Assembly (NCBI GenBank): GCA_009777845.1
Contig: WRLD01000008.1
Location: 1-64,000, forward strand
Direction: 5' to 3'
DNA from: Defluviitaleaceae bacterium
GTDB lineage: Bacteria > Bacillota > Clostridia > Lachnospirales > WQUN01
DNA: 64,000 nucleotides
The translations under genes and the position numbers were made by a program. Positions within the stretch are counted from its first letter, which is position 1. Every line of letters begins with the position of its first letter. The notes under the pieces are model-generated. The model made no database searches. It was given only the letters and a program-made list of their open reading frames with translations, and was not told the origin of the DNA. Of this stretch, positions 33,815 through 43,215 are shown one piece after another.

Positions 33815-33867
33815 ACGCAAAATGTGATATTTATAATGTACCATTTATTTGAAAGGAACAATTAACT

Positions 33868-35268
33868 ATGGACATGGAACAAAAAACACTGGAAAAAATC
33901 AGCGCGTTGGCAAAAAGCAGGGGCTTTGTGTATCCAGGCTCGGAAATATATGGAGGGCTTGCCAATACATGGGACTACGGGCCGCTAGGCGTGGAGCTAA
34001 AAAACAATGTAAAAAAAGCGTGGTGGAAGAAGTTTATACAGGAAAGTCCGCTTAATGTGGGCGTGGACTGCGCTTTGCTAATGAACCCTGCCGTATGGGT
34101 AGCCTCGGGGCATGTGGGCGGCTTCAACGACCCATTGTTGGACTGCAAGGCGTGCAAGGAGCGTTTCCGCGCCGATAAGCTAATTGAGGACTATATGCAG
34201 GGCAAAACAGACGACACCCCCGACGGCTGGCCGCACGAAAAAATGAAGGCATATATCGACGAAAACAAAATAAACTGCCCGAAATGCGGCAAGCGCGATT
34301 TTACCGATATTCGCCAGTTTAACCTGATGTTTAAGACCTATGTAGGCACTACGGAGGACAAACAAACCACCGTTTTCCTACGTCCCGAAACAGCGCAGGG
34401 CATTTTTGTAAACTTTAAGAATGTGCAGCGTACCTCTCGTAAAAAAATTCCGTTCGGTATCGGGCAGGTCGGTCACTCGTTCCGCAACGAAATTACCCCA
34501 GGCAGATTTACGTTCCGTACGTTGGAATTTGAACAAATGGAGCTTGAATTTTTCTGCGAGCCTGGCACGGACGACGAATGGTTTGCGTACTGGCGGCAAT
34601 TTTGTATCGACTGGCTTCACGGCTTAAATCTGCCCGATACTTCCCTGCGTATACGCGACCACGGCTCGGAGGAGCTGTCATTTTATTCCAAAGCCACAAC
34701 GGACATAGAATATATGTTCCCATTTGGCTGGGGCGAGCTTTGGGGCATAGCCAACCGTACCGACTACGACCTAAAACAGCATATGGAACACTCCAAGGAG
34801 GATATGCACTATATCGACACCAACGACAACGCCAAGCGTTATATCCCCTACTGTGTAGAACCCTCGCTCGGGCTTACGCGTGTAGTTTTGGCGTTTTTAT
34901 GCGAAGCCTATGACGAGGAGGAGCTTGGCACGCCCGAGAAGCCCGACACGCGCGTGGTGCTTCGCTTCCACCCATTTCTCGCGCCTATTAAAGCGGCGGT
35001 ACTGCCGCTCTCGAAAAAACTCGCGCCTGCCTGCGACGAAATTTTTCAAACGCTGTCTAAGCATTTTGCGTGCGACTATGACGACGGCGGCTCTATCGGC
35101 AAACGCTACCGCCGACAGGACGAAATCGGCACGCCGTTCTGCATAACCGTGGACTTTGATACGGAAAATGACGGAGCTGTCACTGTTCGTCACCGCGACA
35201 CCATGGAGCAGGAGCGGATTCCCATCGCGGAGCTTGTGGCTTACCTAGAACAAAAGCTCGCGTACTAA
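33868..35268 (+). CDS. glyS: Glycyl-tRNA synthetase, dimeric class II
   Basis: A 466-aa alpha2-type glycyl-tRNA synthetase that charges tRNA-Gly. It shows the N-terminal [20 protein letters not shown], a zinc site with two Cys pairs (CKAC ... CPKC), motif 2 [21 protein letters not shown], motif 3 [10 protein letters not shown], and a C-terminal anticodon-binding domain. ATG 33868 has a GAAAGGAAC SD, and TATAAT at 33832-33837 is a possible -10 box with a weak -35. The gap upstream is too short for a T-box leader. The downstream genes follow closely (4-base gap), so it heads an operon through parB. Confidence 0.95.
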   Translation: MDMEQKTLEKISALAKSRGFVYPGSEIYGGLANTWDYGPLGVELKNNVKKAWWKKFIQESPLNVGVDCALLMNPAVWVASGHVGGFNDPLLDCKACKERFRADKLIEDYMQGKTDDTPDGWPHEKMKAYIDENKINCPKCGKRDFTDIRQFNLMFKTYVGTTEDKQTTVFLRPETAQGIFVNFKNVQRTSRKKIPFGIGQVGHSFRNEITPGRFTFRTLEFEQMELEFFCEPGTDDEWFAYWRQFCIDWLHGLNLPDTSLRIRDHGSEELSFYSKATTDIEYMFPFGWGELWGIANRTDYDLKQHMEHSKEDMHYIDTNDNAKRYIPYCVEPSLGLTRVVLAFLCEAYDEEELGTPEKPDTRVVLRFHPFLAPIKAAVLPLSKKLAPACDEIFQTLSKHFACDYDDGGSIGKRYRRQDEIGTPFCITVDFDTENDGAVTVRHRDTMEQERIPIAELVAYLEQKLAY

Positions 35269-35272
35269 GCCT

Positions 35273-36526
35273 ATGAATAACAAAAGAAAGCTAACAACCC
35301 TTGCCAAGGTCTTAATAGCCGCGGTGCTAGTCATCGCGGTTGTTTGCGTGCAATTCCTTTTGTTGCCGCGCCTTGGCTTCGGCACGAACAAGGAAATGGC
35401 GTTTTTTTCGGCGGAGCGTAGTGTTTCTTACGATTTTGACTCGGGCGCGGCGTTTCACAGCAACGACTCGCGTTCCTATTATTTTGCCACGCGCGACAGT
35501 ATGCGGTACATGAGCTCCGCCAGCGACCAGCCTGTGTGGCGTTATCCCTTTGCGTTCACAAATCCGTGGCTTGCGGCGCGCGGCGACTACGTGGCGATTG
35601 GCGAGGAGAGCGGAGGGCGCGTAATTTATGTTTTCGACCAAAACGGCCTGCTCTTTCAAGTAAGCATGGAGCATACGATTCTTTCCTTTTGGGTCAATGA
35701 TACTGGCTTTCTTTCCGTTGTGGCGGAATATGAGGGCGGCTACGGCATTTACGTATTTAATCAGCACCGCGCCACCCAAGAAAACCCGCTTTTTCACTGG
35801 GATTTTTACCATGATTTAATTGCGCCTACGCATGTAGAAGTTTCCCGCGACGGCACATATTTGGCGATTGCTCGGCTAGATTTAAGTTTTACGCCCAAAA
35901 CCTCCGTACAGTTTCGCTACATGAATCAGTGGGACGCGTGGGGAACGCAGGGCGGCTTGTTTGCCACCGAGGATTTCCCCAACCAAATTGTTACCGCGCT
36001 TCGTTTTATGAACGACAACAGGCTAATTGTCGCGACCACGTCAAATATTACGTGCTTTCAGCTAGGGCCCGGCCATACGGTCAGCCGCCGCATGTGGGAA
36101 ATAGAGCTAGAAAACCAAAAAACTAACATAGAGTTTTACAACGGTTCGCATTTTGCTTATGCGGCTGGCTCGCGGCTGCCTATGGTGGCAGGCGAGGGCG
36201 ACCCTGTAGGAACAGTGCGGATTTTTGGCATAAACGGCGTACAGACAGGCATGTTTGAGCTTGGACGGCGCGTGACCCACCTGCGAATGGGGCATAACCA
36301 CGTAATCGTAGGCGGCGAACGCGGCTTCAACGCCGTCACCCTGCGCGGCGCGCCCATTTGGGAACACACCACGCTATACGACACAAGGGACGTTTTGTTC
36401 CTGGATAATATTAACACAATTCTTGTGGCAGGGTCTAATCAGGCGGAGGTTTTTGTACGGCGTAGGGTGAGGGAGAAGGCGGCGGATAATTTGGGCGGCG
36501 TGGGGACTGTGGATTATGTTGAATAA
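35273..36526 (+). CDS. DUF5711-like membrane-anchored beta-propeller protein
   Basis: A 417-aa protein with an N-terminal helix (VLIAAVLVIAVVCVQFLLL) and an extracellular WD40/PQQ-like region with repeated short beta units (SRSYYFATRDSMRYMSS; GDYVAIGEESGGRVIYVFD; GTYLAIARLD; FHYAAGS). It resembles DUF5711 proteins of Clostridia, whose function is unknown. It lies four bases after glyS and overlaps the next ORF by 11 bases, so it is cotranscribed with glyS and parAB. Confidence 0.65.
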   Translation: MNNKRKLTTLAKVLIAAVLVIAVVCVQFLLLPRLGFGTNKEMAFFSAERSVSYDFDSGAAFHSNDSRSYYFATRDSMRYMSSASDQPVWRYPFAFTNPWLAARGDYVAIGEESGGRVIYVFDQNGLLFQVSMEHTILSFWVNDTGFLSVVAEYEGGYGIYVFNQHRATQENPLFHWDFYHDLIAPTHVEVSRDGTYLAIARLDLSFTPKTSVQFRYMNQWDAWGTQGGLFATEDFPNQIVTALRFMNDNRLIVATTSNITCFQLGPGHTVSRRMWEIELENQKTNIEFYNGSHFAYAAGSRLPMVAGEGDPVGTVRIFGINGVQTGMFELGRRVTHLRMGHNHVIVGGERGFNAVTLRGAPIWEHTTLYDTRDVLFLDNINTILVAGSNQAEVFVRRRVREKAADNLGGVGTVDYVE

Positions 36527-36761
36527 AAACACGGCTAGGGAAATAGCCATTCAGTACACCAACAAGGTAAGAACGCTCTACGAGCCTCTGCGCGTTGTTT
36601 TATTTGGCTCGTATATCAACGGAACGCCGCATGAATACAGCGATATTGATATAGCCATTGTGTTTGACGGCTATAATGGCGATTGGTTAAAGGCATGGAC
36701 TGACTTGTTTCATATACGAGAGGACATCAAAATCCCCTTAACAAAAGGAGAGCTAAAATGA
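36516..36761 (+). CDS. Truncated MNT-type nucleotidyltransferase
   Basis: An 81-aa protein with the nucleotidyltransferase motif VVLFGSYINGTPHEYSDIDI (GS...DxD). Relative to the 107-aa homologue at 10960 it loses the C-terminal part; the sequence after HIREDIK changes to a short tail and stops at the parA start with an ATGA overlap. It starts inside the end of the DUF5711-like gene. No HEPN partner is next to it. It is probably a relic, or a minimal form kept by coupling to parA translation, since AAAGGAG near its 3' end is the parA SD. Confidence 0.65.
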   Translation: MLNKNTAREIAIQYTNKVRTLYEPLRVVLFGSYINGTPHEYSDIDIAIVFDGYNGDWLKAWTDLFHIREDIKIPLTKGELK

Positions 36762-37555
36762 AACGAATAATCGCAATAACAAACCAAAAAGGCGGCGTGG
36801 GAAAGACCACCACCAACGTAAACCTAGCCACCTGCCTAGCGCAGGCTGGTAAAAGGGTGCTTGTCGCGGACATGGACCCGCAGGGCAACACGACTAGCGG
36901 CTTTGGCGTGGACAAGCATACTGTCGAGCGTTCTATTTACAATTTGCTGCTTGGCGAGGCGTACTTGGAGGAAGTCGCGCTTAAAATAGAAAATATCGAG
37001 GGCTTGGAGCTTTTGCCGAGCAATATCCATTTGGCGGGCGCGGAAATTGAAATGCTCGACTTGACTAATCGCGAGTTCCGCTTACGCGAGGTCTTTAATC
37101 ATGCAAAATATTTGTATGATTACATACTTATTGATTGCCCGCCGTCACTCAATATTTTGACGCTTAACGCGCTATGTACCGCCGATTCGGTTCTTGTTCC
37201 TATACAATGTGAATATTATGCGTTAGAGGGCTTGACCCAGCTAATGCACACCATTAACCTAGTACACAAGAAGCTAAATACGCGGCTTGTCTTAGAGGGA
37301 ATTGTGTTTACCATGTTTGACGCGCGTACGAATTTGAGCGTGCAGGTAGTGGACGAGGTGAAACAGCACTTCCCCGACCACACCTTTAAGACGATGATTC
37401 CACGTAATGTGCGTTTGAGCGAAGCACCAAGCCACGGGCTTCCTGTCGCGCTGTACGCGCCGACCTCTAAGGGTGCGGACGCGTACGAACAGCTCGCGCA
37501 GGAAGTAATTGCTAGGAATTTTATATCGGAAAGACCCATAGGAGGTACAAAATGA
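36758..37555 (+). CDS. parA: Chromosome partitioning ATPase ParA/Soj
   Basis: A 265-aa ParA/Soj ATPase with the deviant Walker A KGGVGKTT (residues ~11-18), Walker A' DMDPQGN, and Walker B YILIDCPPSL. With ParB it moves or organises chromosomal origins and in spore formers regulates initiation and sporulation entry. The start overlaps the upstream stop (ATGA), with AAAGGAG as SD, and the end overlaps parB by four bases. The arrangement is the usual chromosomal soj-spo0J pair; no parS site (TGTTTCACGTGAAACA type) was seen in the window. Confidence 0.93.
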   Translation: MKRIIAITNQKGGVGKTTTNVNLATCLAQAGKRVLVADMDPQGNTTSGFGVDKHTVERSIYNLLLGEAYLEEVALKIENIEGLELLPSNIHLAGAEIEMLDLTNREFRLREVFNHAKYLYDYILIDCPPSLNILTLNALCTADSVLVPIQCEYYALEGLTQLMHTINLVHKKLNTRLVLEGIVFTMFDARTNLSVQVVDEVKQHFPDHTFKTMIPRNVRLSEAPSHGLPVALYAPTSKGADAYEQLAQEVIARNFISERPIGGTK

Positions 37556-38427
37556 AATCTGGACTAGGAAAAGGGCTTGGCGCGTTAATAAACAGCGTAC
37601 AAACGGCGGCGGCAAACGACACCGCAAGCAATGGCGTACTCATGGTGGATATTCGCAAGGTAGAACCAAACCCGACCCAGCCGCGCCAATATTTTAACGA
37701 GGACGCGCTTGACGAGCTTGCGGAATCTATGAAAGCCTTCGGCATTGTTCAGCCGCTTTTGGTAACGGAGGAAGAAAACCGCTTTATTATTATTGCGGGC
37801 GAACGCCGCTACCGTGCGGCGCGCAAGGCGCAGCTTACAGAAATTCCCGTAATTATCAAGGATTATACAGAAATGGAAATTTTGCAGGTCGCGCTAATAG
37901 AAAATATCCAACGACAAGACCTAACCTCCATAGAGGAAGCCGCGTGCTACAAACGCCTGATGGACGATTTCTTTTTTTCGCCTGACGAGGTAGCAAGCAA
38001 GCTAGGCAAACGCAAGCACACCGTGCTAAACACGTTGCATTTGCTGGAGCTAACCCCGCGCGCCCAAGAGCTAGCCGCCGAGGGCAAGCTCACCGCAAGC
38101 CACGCCAAGGTGCTAATCGGCGTAACGGACGAAGCCCTGCAAGCCGTTTGTGCCGAAAAAATAGCGGAAACAGGGCTAAGCGTACGCGAAGCGGAATCCA
38201 TGGTAACAGCCGCCCTAAAAGCCGCCGCAAAAAAACAAGCTCCCCCAACCGAGCAAGCAGACGAAAACGCCGCGCTCGCCCTACGCAAAGCCGAAAACGA
38301 GCTAAAGCACACCCTAGGCTCAAAGGTGCAAATTATCCAAGGCGCGAAAAAAAGCAAAATCGAGATTGAGTTTTATTCGGGGGAGGATTTGGAGCGGTTG
38401 TTGGGGTTGTTTAGAAAATTACAATAA
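37552..38427 (+). CDS. parB: Chromosome partitioning protein ParB/Spo0J
   Basis: A 291-aa ParB. The N-terminal CTPase part has PTQPRQYF, GERRYRAA and ENIQRQDL motifs (~40-125). A helix-turn-helix domain follows (SPDEVASKLGKRKHTVLNTL), then a linker rich in Ala and Lys and a C-terminal dimerisation domain (KSKIEIEFYSGEDLERLLGLF). It would bind parS and slide as a clamp on DNA around the origin. ATG 37552 uses an AGGAGG SD inside the end of parA. Confidence 0.93.
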   Translation: MKSGLGKGLGALINSVQTAAANDTASNGVLMVDIRKVEPNPTQPRQYFNEDALDELAESMKAFGIVQPLLVTEEENRFIIIAGERRYRAARKAQLTEIPVIIKDYTEMEILQVALIENIQRQDLTSIEEAACYKRLMDDFFFSPDEVASKLGKRKHTVLNTLHLLELTPRAQELAAEGKLTASHAKVLIGVTDEALQAVCAEKIAETGLSVREAESMVTAALKAAAKKQAPPTEQADENAALALRKAENELKHTLGSKVQIIQGAKKSKIEIEFYSGEDLERLLGLFRKLQ

Positions 38428-38441
38428 AAGGAGCAAAAATC

Positions 38442-38702
38442 ATGCAAATAATAACAAGAAAAGCAACAGAAGCCGACAAGCAGCTACTAATGAATCAGCC
38501 TACATGGGGCTGTGAGGTTTCCGAGTTCGACTGGTACTACGACAGCAAGGAAATATGTATCCTTACCCAGGGCGAGGTAACCGTAGAATATGACGGCGGT
38601 AAGGTTAGCTTTGGTGCAGGGGATTACGTTGAGTTTCCCAAAGGGCTAAAATGCGTTTGGAAAGTGACTGAGGCGGTTAGGAAGCATTATAAGTTTTTTT
38701 AG
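38442..38702 (+). CDS. Cupin-domain protein
   Basis: An 86-aa single cupin of the DUF861/EutQ-like type (WYYDSKEICILTQGEVTVEY, GAGDYVEFPKGLKCVWKV). The two cupin motifs are recognisable, but the metal-binding His residues of motif 1 are absent (E and no HxH), which is common in this subgroup. An AAAAGGAG SD precedes the ATG, 14 bases after parB. The function is unknown. Confidence 0.75.
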   Translation: MQIITRKATEADKQLLMNQPTWGCEVSEFDWYYDSKEICILTQGEVTVEYDGGKVSFGAGDYVEFPKGLKCVWKVTEAVRKHYKFF

Positions 38703-38764
38703 TTGCAGGGGTTTTTGTAAGGATTAACCGACACCCCACGACAAACGCACGAATCCAAAACATG

Positions 38765-39056
38765 CAAATCAAACACGGATTTAACGGATTTACGCAGATT
38801 TACGCGGATTTGAGCGGACGGAACGGAATTTCGTGGATTTTCGTGGATTTTACCACGAACGAATCCGCGTAATCCGCGAAAATCCGTTAAATCCGCGTTA
38901 CATAAATCATTTGTTAGGTCACGAATTAAGGGAGGGCGTGGTTCTTGTAGGGGACGGATTTATCCGTCCCGAGGTACGCACGTTCGTCAATTCGGGCAGG
39001 GTAACGTCCATTAACGCAGAACGAGGTAACCTCGGGACGGATAAATCCGTCCCCTA
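38765..39056. repeat. Repeat pair: B (~38773-38900) followed by A (38947-39056)
   Basis: A full family B copy is joined by CATAAATCATTTGTTAGG and a short spacer to a family A copy of 110 bp. The right end of A contains the stop codon of the GH9 gene, which reads leftward from here. Confidence 0.85.
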
Positions 39057-41009
39057 CGCTTTCCTACGCCGACCAAAAACCAACCCCACACACAATCCCC
39101 CCAACACCACAACACACAAAACCAACGCCAACGCATAAACAGTCATATCCCCAAGCCCTGTATGCGGAAAAGCGTGTACTGGGCAGGTTGGGTCGCCGCA
39201 GTCTGGGTCGTCTAGCTGGCAGACTTTAATTTCCCATATAGCGTAGAGCGTGAGGTCATTATCCGACATGGTGACGGCCGCGCCTGGCGCGTATGCCGTG
39301 CCGTTTCCGTCTGCTTGCGTATTCCATTCCTTGAATACGTGACTAGGCGGAGCGGTTATGCCCGAAATTTCCGCCGCTTGGAACATTTCGCCTGCCGCCT
39401 TGTCTGCTTGCGTTGGGGCTGTGCCAGAGCCGCCGTTGAGTTCGTAGGTCACGGTGTATGAAACCGAAGCCGCAGATAACGACCGATAGCCTGGTATTGT
39501 ATCGGTGGAAACGGTCTGATGGCTTTGGTTTCTCAAATAAAGCCCTGCCAACGCCCCGATAAAATTGGCTTGGTAGTCGCACGCCATTTCCGCCGTTTGG
39601 TACGTGTTGTAGCGGTCGGCTAATGAGCCGCTTGCGCTAGTCGGCCCGCCTGCTAATGTCCCGACAAGCACGTTAAGAGGGGCTTCGTTATCATTAAACC
39701 TATTCCACGCGGTATTTCCTGTAAAGCCTGTTGCGGCTCTGTGGTGCGGTCGTGTAATCGAGCTGCTGCAACAACCGAATACAAAGCAGGTGGGGCTTCC
39801 TGCACTTCCCTCAGTTCTGCTAATCGAGTTGTTGCCGAGCAAAAACTGCATTTGACCGTGCGCCCATTCGGCGTACTGGTCGGTGTTATATTTATCGTAA
39901 ACCAGCCCTACAAGTTGCAGAGCGGTATTGTATCGTGCCGTTCCCCATTCCCCTACTACTACATAGGAAGATGAGGTCGGATTAACCCTGTTCATGTACG
40001 GATTTCTGACAGCCGACCATTGAACCTGGTCTCTTTGTGCCCGCAAAGCCATGACATTCGCCCATACTCCGTCCCACGAGTTAGGCCAATCAGTGCCGCC
40101 TGTAGTCCAACCGTTTGATTGTGCGATGTAGATTGATTCTCCAGTAGCAATAAATAGCCATTCTGCGGCAAGAGCCATTTTATCTTGCCAACGCAAGGAA
40201 CGATAATATCCGTCTGACGGAGAGGTATGCGTGCCGCCCGCTTGTGCTACGACTGCTTCAGCGCGGTTGCTATACGCTAACTGATAAAGCCCTTGCGCGT
40301 GCCGTAAATCCTCGGGATTTCCGAAATTGACGTAGTTCGCCGCCAACATTGCCGCCGCCATTCCGAGCTGGTCTGTACCTGGGTAGGCATATGTTCCGTT
40401 AGTGAAACGTGCGTGCCGTGTAGCACCACGCTGACTTCCTGTCTGCAATTCGGGAGGCCCCCAGTAGCTATGGTCGCCGTCTGGAATAACACTACCGCCC
40501 TGCCCTACTTGATAGGCATATGCAATGACCGCTGTTCCACTACTGTTCCAAATCGTACACTTTCTGAAATATTCGGCGAAATGGTCGAGTATACGCCGCA
40601 TGTGCGCGTCTGTTCCAGTGCCTGTGAACGCATCTTTAAACTCGTAATAAGCCCACCCTAAGGTCGCGCCCGAGAAAGCAATCGGCAGATTAAATTTTAC
40701 GTGGTCGCCTGCATCGTGATAACCGCCAGATAGGTCAATCGTCCCTCCGTCGAAATAATCGGGAACACTTATGTTAGAGTCCTGTAAGTGGCAGTCGCCG
40801 CGCCATGTAAGCGCGGAACGCTTGCCGTTGTCGCTGTTGCGCTCGCCTACGTCGCCGCCGCACATATTGGCATCGAAAAAGTACAACGCAAGCTGTAGCT
40901 GCCGTGCGTAGTTGGTGTTTGTGTCGGCGAGCGTTGCTATTGGGAACGTGCCGAGCAGCATAATAACCGCTAACGTCCACAGCAAGGCTTTTGAAAATTT
41001 AGTTTTCAT
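39054..41009 (-). CDS. GH9 endoglucanase with InlB repeat and cell-wall sorting-like tail
   Basis: A 651-aa secreted glycoside hydrolase family 9 enzyme (cellulase). After the signal peptide (LAVIMLLGTFPIATLA), the catalytic domain (~30-500) shows SGGYHDAGDHVKFNLP with the two aspartates (~96-101), PHHRAA (~421) and TAEMACDYQANFIGALAGLY with the general-acid glutamate (~473). An InlB repeat (YELNGGSGTAPTQADKA) covers ~518-595. The tail reads FPHTG (~614), a membrane helix (ALALVLCVVVLGGLCVGLVF) and GRRRKA, an LPXTG-like sorting signal with F for L. So it is probably attached to the wall, not to a scaffoldin. The stop codon TAG comes from the adjoining repeat. The ATG has a GGGGGC SD. Cellulose or glucan degradation. 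Confidence 0.85.
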   Translation of the reverse strand: MKTKFSKALLWTLAVIMLLGTFPIATLADTNTNYARQLQLALYFFDANMCGGDVGERNSDNGKRSALTWRGDCHLQDSNISVPDYFDGGTIDLSGGYHDAGDHVKFNLPIAFSGATLGWAYYEFKDAFTGTGTDAHMRRILDHFAEYFRKCTIWNSSGTAVIAYAYQVGQGGSVIPDGDHSYWGPPELQTGSQRGATRHARFTNGTYAYPGTDQLGMAAAMLAANYVNFGNPEDLRHAQGLYQLAYSNRAEAVVAQAGGTHTSPSDGYYRSLRWQDKMALAAEWLFIATGESIYIAQSNGWTTGGTDWPNSWDGVWANVMALRAQRDQVQWSAVRNPYMNRVNPTSSSYVVVGEWGTARYNTALQLVGLVYDKYNTDQYAEWAHGQMQFLLGNNSISRTEGSAGSPTCFVFGCCSSSITRPHHRAATGFTGNTAWNRFNDNEAPLNVLVGTLAGGPTSASGSLADRYNTYQTAEMACDYQANFIGALAGLYLRNQSHQTVSTDTIPGYRSLSAASVSYTVTYELNGGSGTAPTQADKAAGEMFQAAEISGITAPPSHVFKEWNTQADGNGTAYAPGAAVTMSDNDLTLYAIWEIKVCQLDDPDCGDPTCPVHAFPHTGLGDMTVYALALVLCVVVLGGLCVGLVFGRRRKA

Positions 41010-41026
41010 TTGATTGCCCCCATATT

Positions 41027-41100
41027 TTACCTGTCTGGCAGGTTTATTTTTATTTTCAACACAATATTTTTATTTTCAACACAAAAAAGGCGAATCCCTC
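41027..41100 (-). other. GH9 upstream region: short palindrome and 20-bp direct repeat
   Basis: ACCTG-TCTGG-CAGGT (41027-41041) is a short palindrome just upstream of the GH9 SD. A ~20-base AT-rich unit containing GTGTTGAAAATAAAAATA is repeated in tandem at about 41045-41085. A promoter may lie here (TTGAAA boxes) but the spacing is ambiguous. Confidence 0.4.
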
Positions 41101-41149
41101 TATGGCACTGTAAGTACAACACAAAACGTAGCTTTTGTAAAGGATAGAA

Positions 41150-41800
41150 TACGGATTTTTTTCGTGTGACGGAACGCGGATTTGGCGGATTACGCGGATT
41201 ACGCGGATTTCCCCACGAACGAATCCGCGTAATCCGCGTAAATCCGTTAAATCCGTGTTGCATAAATCATTTGTTAGGTCACGAATTAAGGGGATTTGCA
41301 GGTTTTTTGTAGGGGACGGATTTATCCGTCCCGAGGTTTGCACGTTCGTCAATTCGGAGCGAGTATAACGTCCATTAACGCAGAGCGAGGTAATCTCGGG
41401 ACGGATAAATCCGTCCCCTACAATTAACCGACACCCCACGACAAACGCACGAAGCCAAAACATGTAAATCAAACACGGATTAAGGTGAGGGGCGTGGGTT
41501 TTGTAGGGGACGGATTTATCCGTCCCGAGGTTTGCACGTTCGTCAATTCGGGGCAAGTAACGTCCATTAACGCACAGCGAGGTAACCTCGGGACGGATAA
41601 ATCCGTCCCCTACAATTAACCGACACCCCACGACAAACGCACGAAGCCAAAACATGTAAATCAAACACGGATTTGGCGGATTCACGCAGATTTACGCGGA
41701 TTCGTTCGTGGGAAAATATATCGCCGTTTAGTAGTTTACGTGGACAAAATCCGCGCAATCCGTGAAAATCCGTTAAATCCGTGTTAGATAAACACTAATT
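41150..41800. repeat. Repeat block: B (~41155-41262), A (41309-41421), A (41503-41613), B (~41662-41787)
   Basis: Two family A copies with almost identical flanks (AATTAACCGACACCCCACGAC and AACATGTAAATCAAACACGG after each) indicate a duplication of an A-plus-flank unit of about 195 bp. The second B copy contains a distinct core with AAATATATCGCCGTTTAGTA that reappears inverted at 62300-62345. No gene is seen; the ORF across this block is repeat-encoded. Confidence 0.8.
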
Positions 41801-41868
41801 TGCATAGCTGTAAAATCACCCCGAATATATGCACACAAAAGTAATATACATATTACGAGGTGAATTTT

Positions 41869-43215
41869 ATGAAAAAAATACTATACATTTCCCTAACGTC
41901 CGCGTTATCCATTCTTATCATAATCGGCGTAATCATATTAACACGGCACGCAAACAATTCGCAACAAAACCAAATCGCACAAAATGTATTCGCGCATGGC
42001 GTAGCCCTCGGCGGACTAACCGAGCAGGAAGCCCTTTCCGCGCTTACCGAACGCTTCCAGCCTGCGTTGGCTTCGCGGACTGTGCGATACTTAAAGGACG
42101 GCGTTCCCGCGGTCGAATTGTCATTTTTAGATTTTGAAACGTGCTTTGACTTTTCCGCAATTATCGAGGAAGCGTTTACATATAGCCGAGGCAAGCAGTT
42201 TCGCACCGCGCGAATTTTACGGCGTTCGCACGAAATTGACACAATACCCGAAATAATTTTTTGTGCCGAGTGCATGGAAAAGCACATGCGCGCTCTTTCC
42301 CAAAAGCTCGACATAACAGCAAAAAACGCGAGCTTTCACATGGAAGGCCGCAATAAAATAACCGTAAACCACGAAAGCATGGGCTACGGCGTGAACACCG
42401 AGGCCGCCGCCGCCGCTACCCGCGAGGTACTTTACAGCATGGTTGACGGCGATGTGGACTTGCAAATTCTGGAAATCGCACCGCTGTATACCACTGCGGA
42501 TTTCAACTTTGACGTAGCCGTCCTAGGCGCGTACCAAACGCTAATAAACACGCGCGCCGACAGCCCGCGCCGCCGAAACATAGAGCGCGCCGCCGAAAGA
42601 ATAAACAACTACACCATTTACCCAAACGAGGTTTTTTCCGCGGCGGCGTTAATTGATGCAAACGCCCCCGACAGCGGCTACGAGCCAGCCACCGTCATCA
42701 TGCAGGGCGAGGCGGTGGAGGACATAGGCGGCGGAATTTGCCAGCTAGTAACGACCCTGTACAACGCCGTTATTTACGCCGAGCTAGAGGTGATTCAACG
42801 CAACAATCACTCGATTCCTGTGCGTTATGTGGACGTGGGCTTTGATGCAACCGTGGCAGGCGATTATTTTGACCTAAAATTCAAAAACACCTTGCAAACG
42901 CCCGTTTTGGTAACTAGCTATGTGCGCGATATGAACCTGCATGTCGAAATTAGGGGCGAGGAGGTGCGTGATTCGAGCCGCAGTATACGCTTTGAAACCA
43001 AGCACATAGAACGCACCGAGCCAGAGCCTGTCCGCGAAATCGTTGACCCGAACGTGCCGCGCGGCGAAAGGCTCGTTACACAGCAAGCCCAACCAGGCTA
43101 CCATGTCGAGCTTTACAAACGCATTTTCATTAACGGCAACGAAATAGGGCAAGTGAAAATAAATTCCTCGGTTTACAAGCCTGTGCAGGGGGTTGTTGCT
43201 ATTGGGGCGATGTAA
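41869..43215 (+). CDS. VanW family protein with N-terminal membrane anchor
   Basis: A 448-aa protein: membrane helix (ISLTSALSILIIIGVIIL), then a peptidoglycan-binding-4-like region (~40-220; LGGLTEQEALSALTERF), then the VanW domain (~225-390; NNYTIYPNEVFSAAALI, EDIGGGICQLVTTLYNAVIY, NHSIPVRYVDVGFDATVAG). VanW occurs in a vancomycin-resistance cluster, but stand-alone YoaR-like forms such as this are common cell-envelope proteins of unknown activity in Clostridia. I chose ATG 41869 because GAGG is eight bases upstream; a GTG at 41860 is also in frame. It converges with topB; the stops are adjacent. Confidence 0.85.
   Translation: MKKILYISLTSALSILIIIGVIILTRHANNSQQNQIAQNVFAHGVALGGLTEQEALSALTERFQPALASRTVRYLKDGVPAVELSFLDFETCFDFSAIIEEAFTYSRGKQFRTARILRRSHEIDTIPEIIFCAECMEKHMRALSQKLDITAKNASFHMEGRNKITVNHESMGYGVNTEAAAAATREVLYSMVDGDVDLQILEIAPLYTTADFNFDVAVLGAYQTLINTRADSPRRRNIERAAERINNYTIYPNEVFSAAALIDANAPDSGYEPATVIMQGEAVEDIGGGICQLVTTLYNAVIYAELEVIQRNNHSIPVRYVDVGFDATVAGDYFDLKFKNTLQTPVLVTSYVRDMNLHVEIRGEEVRDSSRSIRFETKHIERTEPEPVREIVDPNVPRGERLVTQQAQPGYHVELYKRIFINGNEIGQVKINSSVYKPVQGVVAIGAM

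Noticed and set aside
33780..33867. T-box leader for glyS
   Set aside because: The gap between the DUF378 terminator and the glyS SD is about 50 bases, too short for a T-box, and no T-box sequence is present.
36758..38427. parS site or oriC next to parAB
   Set aside because: No 16-bp parS-like palindrome and no DnaA-box cluster was found near parAB or elsewhere in the window.
41056..41685. 209-aa ORF in a repeat block
   Set aside because: Repeat-encoded (GDGFIRPE and TDKSVPY units) as above.
41869..43215. Vancomycin resistance gene
   Set aside because: VanW-domain proteins are common envelope proteins in Clostridia; no vanHAX or regulator genes are nearby.
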